Positions 27,013-35,336 of a DNA stretch of 63,695 bases are shown in pieces. A program made the position numbers and the translations under genes. The notes beneath the pieces were generated by a model that did not search any database, was not told the origin of the DNA, and saw nothing but the letters and a program-made list of their open reading frames with translations. The DNA comes from Phycisphaerales bacterium (lineage in GTDB: Bacteria > Planctomycetota > Phycisphaerae > UBA1845): positions 1 to 63,695 of the forward strand of contig JACKHH010000021.1 of the NCBI GenBank assembly GCA_020639095.1, written 5' to 3'. Position 1 is the first letter of the stretch, and each line of letters opens with the position of its first letter.

Positions 27013-28221
27013 ATGACACGTATTGCTACTCTTGTTTGCTCGGCTGCTCTGTTCGTCGCCGCTTCGTTGCCCGTACGGGCTGCGGATCAGATCGACGTGG
27101 TGTATTGCGGGATCGACGTGATGGCGCGCGACGGGTTTCAGCCACTGGCTGGGCGCAAGGTCGGGCTCATCACCAACCACACCGGTTTGGATCGCAACGG
27201 CAAGTCGACGCTGGAGTTGCTCCACGCTGCGCCCAATGTCACGCTGGTCGCGATCTTCAGTCCCGAGCATGGGTTGAAGGGCGTGCTTGATGAACGCGTC
27301 GCCGACTCGTCCGATCCGCTCACCGGTTTGAAAGTTTACAGCCTCTACGGCGAAACGCGCAAGCCATCGGCTGAGATGCTGGAGGGTGTGGATACGCTGG
27401 TGTTCGACATTCAGGATATCGGCGCGCGGTTTTATACGTACATTGGCACGATGGGTATATGCATGGAGGCAGCCGCGGAGCACAACATCCGCTTCGTCGT
27501 GCTCGACCGACCCAACCCGATCACCGGCACGCGCGTCTCCGGGCCATTGAACGATCGCGAAGGCAAGTTCACCGCGTACCACACGATTCCGGTGATGCAC
27601 GGCATGACGATCGGCGAGCTGGCGCTGATGTACAACAAGGAGCGGAACATCAACTGCGACCTGCACGTCGAGAAGATGGAGGGGTGGAAGCGCGCCATGT
27701 GGCTCGAAGAGACGAACCTGACCTGGGTGAACCCCTCGCCGAACATGCGTTCGCTGACGGAGGCCACGTTGTATCCGGGAATTGGTTTGATTGAGGCGTG
27801 CAACGTGTCGGTGGGTCGCGGGACGGATACGCCCTTCGAGGTGTTCGGCGCGCCGTGGATCGAGGAACGCAAGCTCGCGGCTCGGTTGAACGGGTTGAAG
27901 CTGCCGGGCATTCGGTTTTTGCCCTATCGTTTCACGCCGGACGCGAGCAAGTTCGCGGGCGAGTCGTGCGGTGGCGTGCAGATCATCCTGACGGATCGCG
28001 ACGCATTCAAGCCGATCGAGACCGGCTTGTCGATCGTCCGCGAGTTGCGGAACCTGTTCGGCACCGCGTTCGACGTCGACCGCGTGAACAACCTGCTCTT
28101 CAACCAGGCCCTGCTGGAAAAGGTCAAGTCCAGCACCGACCCCGAGAGCTACGAGCCACTCTGGCGCGACGACATGAAGCAGTTCATGGCCCGTCGCGCG
28201 GAATACCTGCTATACGATTAG
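27013..28221 (+). CDS. namZ: NamZ-type exo-beta-N-acetylmuramidase (DUF1343)
   Basis: 402 residues. A signal peptide (MTRIATLVCSAALFVAASLP, cut near RAADQ) precedes a DUF1343 domain over the full length: GIDVMARDGF, GRKVGLITNHTGLDRNG, FSPEHGLKGV, the DIQDIGARFYTYIGTM block, LDRPNPI, and YPGIGLIEACNVSVGRGTDT are hallmark segments. The Bacillus subtilis member NamZ (YbbC) removes terminal MurNAc from peptidoglycan fragments and works with NagZ. Here the nearby GH20 hexosaminidase and symporter could take that partner role, which is inference. Start ATG 27013 follows GGGAG; ATG 26947 would add residues ahead of the signal peptide. Confidence 0.88.
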   Translation: MTRIATLVCSAALFVAASLPVRAADQIDVVYCGIDVMARDGFQPLAGRKVGLITNHTGLDRNGKSTLELLHAAPNVTLVAIFSPEHGLKGVLDERVADSSDPLTGLKVYSLYGETRKPSAEMLEGVDTLVFDIQDIGARFYTYIGTMGICMEAAAEHNIRFVVLDRPNPITGTRVSGPLNDREGKFTAYHTIPVMHGMTIGELALMYNKERNINCDLHVEKMEGWKRAMWLEETNLTWVNPSPNMRSLTEATLYPGIGLIEACNVSVGRGTDTPFEVFGAPWIEERKLAARLNGLKLPGIRFLPYRFTPDASKFAGESCGGVQIILTDRDAFKPIETGLSIVRELRNLFGTAFDVDRVNNLLFNQALLEKVKSSTDPESYEPLWRDDMKQFMARRAEYLLYD

Positions 28222-28230
28222 GAGCACCAA

Positions 28231-28257
28231 TCCGAGCCGCGACTGTAAGGGAGCGGA
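28231..28257. repeat. Dispersed palindromic repeat (family B), inverted copy
   Basis: The reverse complement is identical over 27 bases to the core of the copies at 2691-2722 and 35251-35282. It begins 9 bases after the namZ stop. A further hairpin-rich stretch to 28303 (GCGGAGTCTCTCCGC) follows, then sequence to 28466 with nothing I can name. Confidence 0.85.
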
Positions 28258-28466
28258 GAAACCTGATGCGCAGACTTCGCGCGGAGTCTCTCCGCAAGGG
28301 ACCAACCGCGCAATCCCCGGTAAATAAACCGCCGATTGGCGTGAATACCACCCAGCCATAGAATTGCACGATATTGTGGGGCGCGGTTAACCTCACCGGT
28401 TTGGTGCGGTCTAATTGCGTGTTGGCGGCGGACGGAGATTGCCGGTTGGATATCGGGAGTTCAGGG

Positions 28467-29348
28467 ATGCGCATGTGTCGAGACGGTTGGTTGCGGGGTT
28501 TGGCGTTTGGGCTGCTGCTTGCGGTGGGCGCGCTGCCCGTGTTTGCGGACGAGCAAGCCGGTGGGGAGGCGGCGGGTGCTGTCGAGGAGGCGGCTTCCCC
28601 GCAGGTGCTCGCGGTGCTCGACGCGCTCGAAGCGGCGGGTACCAACCTCAAGACGATTCAATGCGCCGTGGTCTACTCGACCGACGACAAGCTCAACGTC
28701 ACCAAGACCGCGAAGTACGGCACGATCCAGTTCAAGCGCGCCGAGCCGCACCCGCTCTTTCTGATCACCTTCGACAAGACGGATGCGGACGGCATCCTGA
28801 TGCGCAACAAGGAGTGGTGGCTGTTCCGCGACCGCTGGCTGTGGGAGGCGAAGTCGAAGGGTACGCTGATCATCAAACGCGAGTACCTCGCGCCCGGCGA
28901 GAAGGTGGACTTCTTCAACCTTGAGAAATCCCCGATTCCGATGCCCTTCGGCCAGACGCGGCAGGAGGTGCTCGATAACTTCCACGTCAAGGTGATGCCG
29001 CCGCAGGTGGGCGACCCGCCCGAGACGGATCACCTCTACTGCGTGCCGCGCGACGGCAACCAGCTCTCGCGCGAGTATCGCCGGCTGGAGTATTACGTCG
29101 ATCGCAGCGTTCACTTGCCGGTGCGAATCGTCGCGGAGGACGCGAACGGCGAGAAGGTCAACGTCGCGAATTTCATGGATATCGGCGGCAACCTGCTCAC
29201 GCCCCAGGCGGTCAACCAGGAAATCCCCGACAGCGCGTTCGCGCTCCCGGCTGAGACGCACGACTACCACGTCTCGGAAGAGCCGCTGCAAGGCCCGGGC
29301 GACACGCCGCCGGACCAGGGCGGTGGAATCGGTAAGAACATGCCCTAG
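28467..29348 (+). CDS. LolA/DUF1571-like secreted or periplasmic protein
   Basis: 293 residues. A signal peptide (GLAFGLLLAVGALPVFADEQ) is followed by a domain resembling the LolA/LolB half-barrel of outer-membrane lipoprotein carriers: AAGTNLKTIQCAVVYSTDD, YGTIQFKRAEPHPLFLITFD, WWLFRDRWLWEAKSKG, and the late YYVDRSVHLPVRIVAEDANG. Proteins of this type are abundant in Planctomycetota and usually annotated as outer-membrane lipoprotein-sorting proteins or DUF1571. Binding of a lipid or lipoprotein is inferred. A Gly/Pro-rich tail follows. ATG 28467 sits behind GGGAG; ATG 28473 would be equally acceptable. Confidence 0.7.
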   Translation: MRMCRDGWLRGLAFGLLLAVGALPVFADEQAGGEAAGAVEEAASPQVLAVLDALEAAGTNLKTIQCAVVYSTDDKLNVTKTAKYGTIQFKRAEPHPLFLITFDKTDADGILMRNKEWWLFRDRWLWEAKSKGTLIIKREYLAPGEKVDFFNLEKSPIPMPFGQTRQEVLDNFHVKVMPPQVGDPPETDHLYCVPRDGNQLSREYRRLEYYVDRSVHLPVRIVAEDANGEKVNVANFMDIGGNLLTPQAVNQEIPDSAFALPAETHDYHVSEEPLQGPGDTPPDQGGGIGKNMP

Positions 29349-29445
29349 GCGTTTGCCCTAGAACGCAGCGGTTGCCAACGCCCGCGATGCGGTGCACAAT
29401 CCCTTGCGCGTCTGTTGAGTCCCGTTTGGCAAAGCGAGGCTGACC

Positions 29446-30468
29446 GTGGTGCGCAAACCTGTCACATTGATTACCGGCGCCAGTGGCGAAGTCGGGTTCG
29501 GGCTGATTGAGCGATTCGCCGAACGCGGCGACAGCGACATCGTCGCGCTCGATTTGAACGAGCTGCCGGACGAGCATCGTGCGATGTGCGCGGGCGCGAT
29601 CACCGGTGACATTCTCGATCAGAACCTGCTGGAACGGCTGATCAGCGAATACGAGATTCACGCGATCTACCATCTGGCGGCGCTCTTGAGCACGCGGTCG
29701 GAGTTCACGCCCGATACCGCGCATCGCGTGAACGTCGAAGGGACGCTGAACCTTATCCGTCTCGCGCACGAGCAGGCGCGTTGGCACGGCAACCCGGTGC
29801 GGTTCCTCTTTCCCAGTTCGATCGCGGTCTACGGCTTGCCCGATCTTGCGACGAAACGCCGCGCGGGTCGCATTCGTGAAAGCGAGTGGAACCTGCCCAC
29901 GACGATGTACGGATGCAACAAGTGCTACTGCGAGCAACTCGGGCGCTATTATTCCGAGCATTTTCGACAGCTATCGGCTGAGGCGACTTCGAGCGGTGTT
30001 GATTTTCGTTCAGTGCGTTTCCCGGGTTTGATCAGTGCGGTGACGATTCCCTCCGGTGGTACCAGCGACTATGCAGCTGAGATGATTCACGCAGCCGCGC
30101 GCGGCGAGGCGTACGAGTGCTTCGTCGGCGAGGAGGCGCGGATTCCGTTCATGGTGATGCCCGACGGGATCAAGGCGCTGCTGCAATTGGCGGAAGCGCC
30201 GGTCGAGTGCTTGTCGCAGCGGGTGTACAACGTGACGTCCTTCAGTCTCAGTGCCGGCGAGCTGCGCGAATATGTGCGCAAAGCATTTCCCAATGCCGAG
30301 ATATGCTTCAAGCCCGACGGCAAACGGGCTGCGATTATCGACACCTGGCCTGCGGACGTTGACGATACGCTGGCGACGCGCGATTGGGAGTGGCGGCCGG
30401 ACTTCGACGTGAAGCGCGCGTTCGACGAGTACCTGGTGCCCACGATTTCGCGGCAGTATCAGGTGTAG
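29446..30468 (+). CDS. tdh: L-threonine 3-dehydrogenase, SDR type
   Basis: 340 residues, extended short-chain dehydrogenase fold. NAD-binding GASGEVGFGLIERF, VALDLNEL, the YHLAALLS strand, SSIAVYG, and the catalytic Tyr-Lys as MYGCNKCYCEQLG (YxxxK). The C-terminal half carries RFPGLISAVTIPSGGTSDYA, as in the epimerase-like threonine dehydrogenases that convert threonine to 2-amino-3-oxobutyrate. The next gene encodes the enzyme that uses that product, which strongly supports the assignment. GTG 29446 or GTG 29449 is the start. The stop TAG lies inside the left arm of a palindromic repeat. Confidence 0.87.
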   Translation: MVRKPVTLITGASGEVGFGLIERFAERGDSDIVALDLNELPDEHRAMCAGAITGDILDQNLLERLISEYEIHAIYHLAALLSTRSEFTPDTAHRVNVEGTLNLIRLAHEQARWHGNPVRFLFPSSIAVYGLPDLATKRRAGRIRESEWNLPTTMYGCNKCYCEQLGRYYSEHFRQLSAEATSSGVDFRSVRFPGLISAVTIPSGGTSDYAAEMIHAAARGEAYECFVGEEARIPFMVMPDGIKALLQLAEAPVECLSQRVYNVTSFSLSAGELREYVRKAFPNAEICFKPDGKRAAIIDTWPADVDDTLATRDWEWRPDFDVKRAFDEYLVPTISRQYQV

Positions 30469-30602
30469 GGTGGGCACCGCCCACCATAGGAACAACGAGG
30501 GGCATCGGGAAATTGTGGTGCAGGCATCTTGCCTGCATACGCAATGACGGCAACGCTGAATTCGCGGCAATCTTTGTCGGTGGTGGGCAATGCCCACCCT
30601 AC
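30465..30602. mobile_element. MITE-like 138-bp element between tdh and kbl
   Basis: The segment has terminal inverted repeats of 22 bases with two mismatches: the left end starts GTAGGGTGGGCACC and the right end finishes TTGCCCACCCTAC in mirror image. Each arm is itself a hairpin (GGTGGGCA facing TGCCCACC). Inside is a copy of the family D hairpin. The left arm supplies the TAG stop of tdh at 30466-30468. The size, terminal repeats and absence of a coding frame suggest a non-autonomous mobile element, but no target duplication was confirmed. Confidence 0.6.
30513..30537. repeat. Dispersed hairpin repeat (family D)
   Basis: TTGTGGTGCAGGCATCTTGC followed by CTGCA; inverted relative to 26133-26157 with one substitution. 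It is nested inside the 30465-30602 element. Confidence 0.8.
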
Positions 30603-30625
30603 TGCATTTCTACGAGGTGTCGGTC

Positions 30626-31867
30626 ATGTTCGGCGCGATGAAAGACGCATTGCAGGCGAAACTCGCGGGCATTCGCGACGCGGGTTTGTACAAGGAGGAA
30701 CGCGTCATACTTGGTCCGCAGGGTGCGGACATCGGCGTCGAACATCCGCCCGGTAGCCCGCGACGCGAGGTGATCAACTTCTGCGCGAACAACTACCTTG
30801 GGTTGTCGAGCCATCCCGAGGTTATCGCAGCCGCTCATGCCGGTCTGGATTCGCACGGCTACGGGATGAGCAGCGTGCGTTTCATCTGTGGTACGCAGGA
30901 TATTCATCGCAAGCTCGAACGGCGGATCGCGGAGTTCCTCGGCACCGATGACACGATTCTCTATGCCGCGTGTTTTGACGCGAACGGCGGCGTGTTTGAG
31001 CCGCTGCTGGGTGCGGACGATGCGATCATTACCGATGCGCTGAATCACGCGTCGATTATTGATGGTGTGCGGTTGTGCAAAGCCAAGCGCTACATCTTCG
31101 CCCACGCGGACATGGCTGACCTGGAGGCGAAGCTCGTGGAGGCGAGTTCTGCGCGGTATCGGCTTATCGTGACCGACGGAGCGTTCAGCATGGATGGCGA
31201 CATCGCCAAGCTCGACGCCATCTGCGATCTCGCGGATAAGCACAATGCGCTGGTGATGACGGATGAATGTCACTGCACCGGGTTTCTGGGCAAGACGGGA
31301 CGCGGTGCGATCGAGCATTGCGGGGTGATGGGTCGCGTTGACATCATCACCGGGACGTTGGGAAAAGCGTTGGGCGGAGCCAGCGGAGGGTTCACAACCG
31401 GGCGCCAGGAGATCATCGATCTGCTGCGGCAGCGGTCCCGGCCTTACTTGTTCAGCAATACGGTCGCGCCACCCATCGCTGCCGCTTCACTCAAGGTGCT
31501 TGATTTACTGAGCGAGTCGACAGCGCTGCGCGACAAGCTGGAGGGCAACACGAAGCGCTTCCGCAAGCAGATGACGGAGGCGGGTTTCGGCATCAAGCCG
31601 GGCGTACACCCAATCGTGCCGATCATGCTCTACAACGCGAAACTGGCGCAGGATGTCGCACGCGACCTGTATGAGAAGGGCATCTACGTCGTCGGGTTCT
31701 TCTACCCCGTTGTCGCGAAGGGGCAGGCGCGTATCCGCGTGCAGTTGTCCGCCGGTCACGAGTTCGCACACATCGACAAAGCCGTGGCTGCCTTCACGGA
31801 AGTTGGCGAAAAGTATGGCATTTTGCACAAGTCGCGCGACGAGATCGTGGCGAAGTATGGTGAATGA
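30626..31867 (+). CDS. kbl: Glycine C-acetyltransferase (2-amino-3-ketobutyrate CoA ligase)
   Basis: 413 residues with very close resemblance to E. coli Kbl: EVINFCANNYLGLSSHPEVI, SVRFICGTQDIHRKLE, ITDALNHASIIDGVRLCKAK, and the PLP-lysine segment VDIITGTLGKALGGASGGFT are nearly identical. The enzyme cleaves 2-amino-3-oxobutyrate with CoA to glycine and acetyl-CoA in the cytosol. Small oddity: the PLP-binding strand reads TDECHCTGFLG where most relatives have DDSHA. ATG 30626 is preceded by GAGGTG. It follows tdh, with the repeat element in between, and its stop overlaps the GH2 start (ATGA). Confidence 0.95.
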   Translation: MFGAMKDALQAKLAGIRDAGLYKEERVILGPQGADIGVEHPPGSPRREVINFCANNYLGLSSHPEVIAAAHAGLDSHGYGMSSVRFICGTQDIHRKLERRIAEFLGTDDTILYAACFDANGGVFEPLLGADDAIITDALNHASIIDGVRLCKAKRYIFAHADMADLEAKLVEASSARYRLIVTDGAFSMDGDIAKLDAICDLADKHNALVMTDECHCTGFLGKTGRGAIEHCGVMGRVDIITGTLGKALGGASGGFTTGRQEIIDLLRQRSRPYLFSNTVAPPIAAASLKVLDLLSESTALRDKLEGNTKRFRKQMTEAGFGIKPGVHPIVPIMLYNAKLAQDVARDLYEKGIYVVGFFYPVVAKGQARIRVQLSAGHEFAHIDKAVAAFTEVGEKYGILHKSRDEIVAKYGE

Positions 31868-33957
31868 TGCGTTCTGATTTGCGGACACTCAGAATCGGTT
31901 GCGTCACGTTGGTGCTTGGCGTTGCCGGGCTTGCGCGTGCGGAGGATGCGGTGCGGCGCGTGGTCGACGTGAATGCGGGCTGGCGATTTCACAAGGGCGA
32001 TGTCGAGAGTGCTGGCAAAGCGGCATTCGACGACAAGGCTTGGGAATCCGTTGACCTGCCGCACACCTGGAACGCGCAGGATGGGCAGGATGGCGGTAAC
32101 AACTACTATCGCGGGCCGGGATGGTATCGCCGTTCGCTCGGCGAATTGAAAGGTGTCGTTGGCAAACGCGTGTTCATTCGCTTTCAAGCCGCGAACACTG
32201 TCGCGGACGTGTACCTGAATGGCGCGCACGTCGGCCAGCATCGCGGCGGGTTTGCCGCGTTCTGCTTTGAACTCTCGCCGCACTTGAAGGCTGACGGCGC
32301 GAATGTCTTGGCGGTTCGCGTCGACAACAGTCATTTCGACGACGTTCCACCGTGGTCCGCGGACTTTACTTTCTTCGGGGGCATCTATCGCGGTGTCGAA
32401 CTGCTCGTTCTCGACCCGGTGTGCATCTCGCCGCTCGACTACGCTTCGCCTGGCGTCTACCTCCAGATGGTGGGCGTCGGCAAGGACTGGGCGAAGGTAC
32501 AACTGACCACGGTCATCTCCAACGGTCAGGACAAAGCGCTCGACGCGAAGCTCGACGTGGAGCTGCGCGACGCGGACGACAAAGTTGTGTTGAATGAGCG
32601 CTTTCCGGTTGAGTTGGCGGCAAGCGCCGAAGCCCGAACGCAGCACGTCGTCCACATCGACAATCCGCACATGTGGAACGGGCGGCGCGATCCGTATCTC
32701 TATTCCGTGACGGTGCGGTTGCTCGTCGACGACAAACCGGTTGACGAAGTTCACCAGCCTTTGGGTCTGCGCACGTTCGGTGTTGATCGCGAGAAGGGCT
32801 TCGTGCTCAACGATACGCCGCTCGATCTGCACGGGGTAAATCGGCATCAGGATCGGCTCGATATGGGCTGGGCGATCACGCAGCGCGAGCATGACGAAGA
32901 TTTCGCGCTGATTCGCGAGATGGGCTGCACGGCTGTCCGTTTGGCGCACTACCAACAGGCGGACTACGCATACACGCTGTGCGATGGGATGGGCCTCGTC
33001 GTTTGGGCGGAGATTCCGCTGGTGAATCGCATCGCGGACACGCCCGAGTTTCGCGACAACTGCCGCCAGCAACTCCGCGAACTCATCCGCCAGAACTACA
33101 ACCACCCATCGATCTGTTTCTGGGGAATTCACAACGAAATCACGGCACCTTGGGATCAGGGCCCGGACGCGACCGCACTCGTGCGCGATTTGGCCGCCCT
33201 GGCGAAGGCGGAGGACCCGACGCGGCTGACGACCTGCGCCGCGTGCGATCCGGTCGATCATCCCGCGAACTGGCAAACCAACGTTGTCGCGGTGAACCGT
33301 TATTTCGGGTGGTATGCCGGCGAAGCGGAGGATGTGGCAGCGTGGGCTGATGCGACGCACAAAGCGCACCCGCAGACCCCGGTGGGCATGAGCGAATACG
33401 GCGCCGGTGCGAGCATTCATCATCACGCCTGGCCGCCGGTCAAGCCGAAGCACAACGGCCCGAACCATCCCGAGGAGTGGCAGGCGCATCTGCACGAGGT
33501 GCACTGGCGCGCGATGCGCGAGCGCCCGTTTCTCTGGTGCAAGTTCGTTTGGAACATGTTCGATTTCGCAGTCGACGCGCGCAACGAAGGCGACACCCCG
33601 GGCCGCAACGACAAGGGTCTCGTCACCTACGATCGCAAGACAAAGAAGGACGCGTTCTACTGGTACAAAGCCAACTGGTCCGACGAACCGTTCGTACACA
33701 TCAACAGCAGCCGGTACGAGAAGCGAACCACGGCGCAAACGACCATTCGTGTTTACACCAACTGCGACGAGGTCGAGTTGCAGCACAACGGCAAGTCGCT
33801 CGGCAAGCAGAAGTGCGCGGACCACGTCTGCGAATGGCCGGTGACGCTCGAGCCGGGTACGAATGAGATGAAGGTCAAAGCAATACACGATGGGGCTGAA
33901 GTCGTGGATAGCTGCCAATGGATGCTGGCACTCCCATCGTCAGATGGCGCGGAGTAA
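31864..33957 (+). CDS. Glycoside hydrolase family 2 (beta-galactosidase-like), secreted
   Basis: 697 residues. A short signal peptide (RIGCVTLVLGVAGLARAEDA) is followed by the jelly-roll sugar-binding domain (WESVDLPHTWNAQDG, GPGWYRRS, VYLNGAHVGQHRGGFAAFCF), an Ig-like domain, and the TIM barrel from about residue 315 (HGVNRHQDR). The acid/base Glu is in FWGIHNEIT (about residue 425) and the nucleophile Glu in GMSEYGAG (about residue 511), as in GH2. A C-terminal Ig-like extension (LQHNGKSLGKQKC) ends the protein. The start overlaps the kbl stop by four bases, an unexpected pairing of a glycosidase with threonine catabolism. Substrate unknown. Confidence 0.9.
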   Translation: MMRSDLRTLRIGCVTLVLGVAGLARAEDAVRRVVDVNAGWRFHKGDVESAGKAAFDDKAWESVDLPHTWNAQDGQDGGNNYYRGPGWYRRSLGELKGVVGKRVFIRFQAANTVADVYLNGAHVGQHRGGFAAFCFELSPHLKADGANVLAVRVDNSHFDDVPPWSADFTFFGGIYRGVELLVLDPVCISPLDYASPGVYLQMVGVGKDWAKVQLTTVISNGQDKALDAKLDVELRDADDKVVLNERFPVELAASAEARTQHVVHIDNPHMWNGRRDPYLYSVTVRLLVDDKPVDEVHQPLGLRTFGVDREKGFVLNDTPLDLHGVNRHQDRLDMGWAITQREHDEDFALIREMGCTAVRLAHYQQADYAYTLCDGMGLVVWAEIPLVNRIADTPEFRDNCRQQLRELIRQNYNHPSICFWGIHNEITAPWDQGPDATALVRDLAALAKAEDPTRLTTCAACDPVDHPANWQTNVVAVNRYFGWYAGEAEDVAAWADATHKAHPQTPVGMSEYGAGASIHHHAWPPVKPKHNGPNHPEEWQAHLHEVHWRAMRERPFLWCKFVWNMFDFAVDARNEGDTPGRNDKGLVTYDRKTKKDAFYWYKANWSDEPFVHINSSRYEKRTTAQTTIRVYTNCDEVELQHNGKSLGKQKCADHVCEWPVTLEPGTNEMKVKAIHDGAEVVDSCQWMLALPSSDGAE

Positions 33958-33974
33958 GCTCCTCTTGCACGGTT

Positions 33975-34208
33975 GACGCCAACGGCGTCACGGCTCATAG
34001 CCCGGGGTTGTCGCGCAGCGACTACCCCGGGTTGGAAGACACCAATCCACACAACCCCAACGGGGTTGCGGCTTCCTGCGATTCTAGCATTCGATCAGGT
34101 GCTGGCCGCGACGCCTACAGCGTCGAATTCTTTTCCACGCACACACACCCAGGGTAGCACCTGCGGCGCAACCCTGGGCTGAGTGCCGATGCCCCGTCGG
34201 GGCATATC
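33975..34208. repeat. Cluster of at least six palindromes (family F)
   Basis: Successive hairpins: GACGCCAACGGCGTC (33975-33989); AGCCCGGGG facing CCCCGGGTT around TTGTCGCGCAGCGACTA (33999-34033); CAACCCCAACGGGGTTG (34052-34068); GACGCCTACAGCGTC (34110-34124); CCCAGGGT facing ACCCTGGG (34148-34178); and GATGCCCCGTCGGGGCAT (34188-34205). It fills the 304-bp space between the GH2 gene and the convergent phhA. Frames across it give only low-complexity peptides. It could act as a transcription barrier or be a mosaic of mobile repeats. Confidence 0.8.
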
Positions 34209-34261
34209 CGGGAATTTCACTTCACGTGAGAAGCGGATGCTGCGGGGGAATTATGATCGCG

Positions 34262-35200
34262 CTAAACGCCCGCGTGATCTTTGCTGGCTGCGTCGATGAA
34301 GCTGCGGACGTCCTCTTTGCTCACACCGGGTTCGCCGGGGCTGACGTTGCCGAGTTTGCCGTGACGCATCCAGTCTTCGAGCATGTCGATCTGCTCAAAG
34401 AGTTGCTCAAATGAATCCACGACGAAAAGCAACGGCTGATAGTGGTGAATCTCGAAGTATTGGTTCACCACCCATTCGAGTTGGAACGGGAAACGCTGTA
34501 CGCGATCGTTCTCGATGCAGTTTTCGATTTCGCCGAAACTGCTGAGCAGCCCGCTGCCGTAGACGCACACGTCCTGCCGATCTCCACCGGGTCGCCGCAT
34601 CAAGCCGAACTCGATCGTGAACCAGAAGAAACGCGCCATGGCTTTGATCACGCTCTCGAGTTTCTGCTCGCGTACTTCGATGTCGCGAATCTCCGCCGCC
34701 AGGTGAGCGGCAGTGTGTGCCACCTCGCCGAAGCGCACGAGCACGTCGGCGAACATGCGATCGGTGTGCATGGGTACGTGGCCGGCGACGTCGTGGAAGA
34801 TGTCGGGCTCAGGGAGGTAATCGAGCCTCGCGCCGTCGCGAATGGTGATCGTGGTGGGGAAGGCGCGTTCGCGGAGGCAGTCGAAGAACATGAACGCGGG
34901 GACATAGCCGCTGACGGCTTTCGCGCTGAACCCGCTGAGCGGTTCGAGGAACTTGTTGACGTCGGGTAGCCGCGGCACGTGATCGGGCGGCAGCGCGAGT
35001 TTCTTGACGCCTTCGAGGAACTTGGGGTGGGCGTACATTTCCCAACGCGGGAGGATGCGCGCGTAGAGGCGGCGCCAGGTGTCCTGATTGTCTTCGCTGT
35101 AGAGGTCGTAGGGCTGTTCGATGTAGAGTTCGCCGCGCGACTTCGCCTCTTCAATGAAGGGTGCTTGCGTGGTGGTCAGGCCTGTGCTCGCATTCGGCAT
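34262..35200 (-). CDS. phhA: Phenylalanine 4-monooxygenase (aromatic amino-acid hydroxylase)
   Basis: 312 residues. The non-haem iron ligands are seen as FHDVAGHVPM (two His) and the downstream FTIEFGL (Glu). WRRLYARILPRWEMYAHPKF and FSAKAVSGYVPAFMFFDCLR match the N-terminal part of the catalytic domain, and VCVYGSGLLSSFGEIENCI the segment after the Glu ligand. The enzyme converts phenylalanine to tyrosine with a tetrahydropterin. No regulatory ACT domain is present, typical of bacterial members. It lies on the same strand as a flavin reductase and homogentisate dioxygenase, pointing to aromatic amino-acid catabolism. Confidence 0.93.
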   Translation of the reverse strand: MPNASTGLTTTQAPFIEEAKSRGELYIEQPYDLYSEDNQDTWRRLYARILPRWEMYAHPKFLEGVKKLALPPDHVPRLPDVNKFLEPLSGFSAKAVSGYVPAFMFFDCLRERAFPTTITIRDGARLDYLPEPDIFHDVAGHVPMHTDRMFADVLVRFGEVAHTAAHLAAEIRDIEVREQKLESVIKAMARFFWFTIEFGLMRRPGGDRQDVCVYGSGLLSSFGEIENCIENDRVQRFPFQLEWVVNQYFEIHHYQPLLFVVDSFEQLFEQIDMLEDWMRHGKLGNVSPGEPGVSKEDVRSFIDAASKDHAGV

Positions 35201-35250
35201 CGGATTCGTCCTCCTGGCGTCGCGCTGCTGAGGTTGCCCTTTGGTGTTCG

Positions 35251-35282
35251 TGTCCGCTCCCTTACAGTCGCGGCTCGGATTT
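35251..35282. repeat. Dispersed palindromic repeat (family B)
   Basis: 32 bases identical to 2691-2722. It lies in the 136-bp gap between phhA and the flavin reductase gene. Confidence 0.85.
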
Positions 35283-35336
35283 GGGGCGCTTGCGCAATGA
35301 TGATCGCTTTAAGCTCGCCGCTGGCCCGCTAAACCA

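Noticed and set aside
31756..33918. 720-codon open frame on the - strand opposite the GH2 gene
   Set aside because: Antisense to a gene with clear catalytic motifs; the predicted peptide has no recognisable domain.
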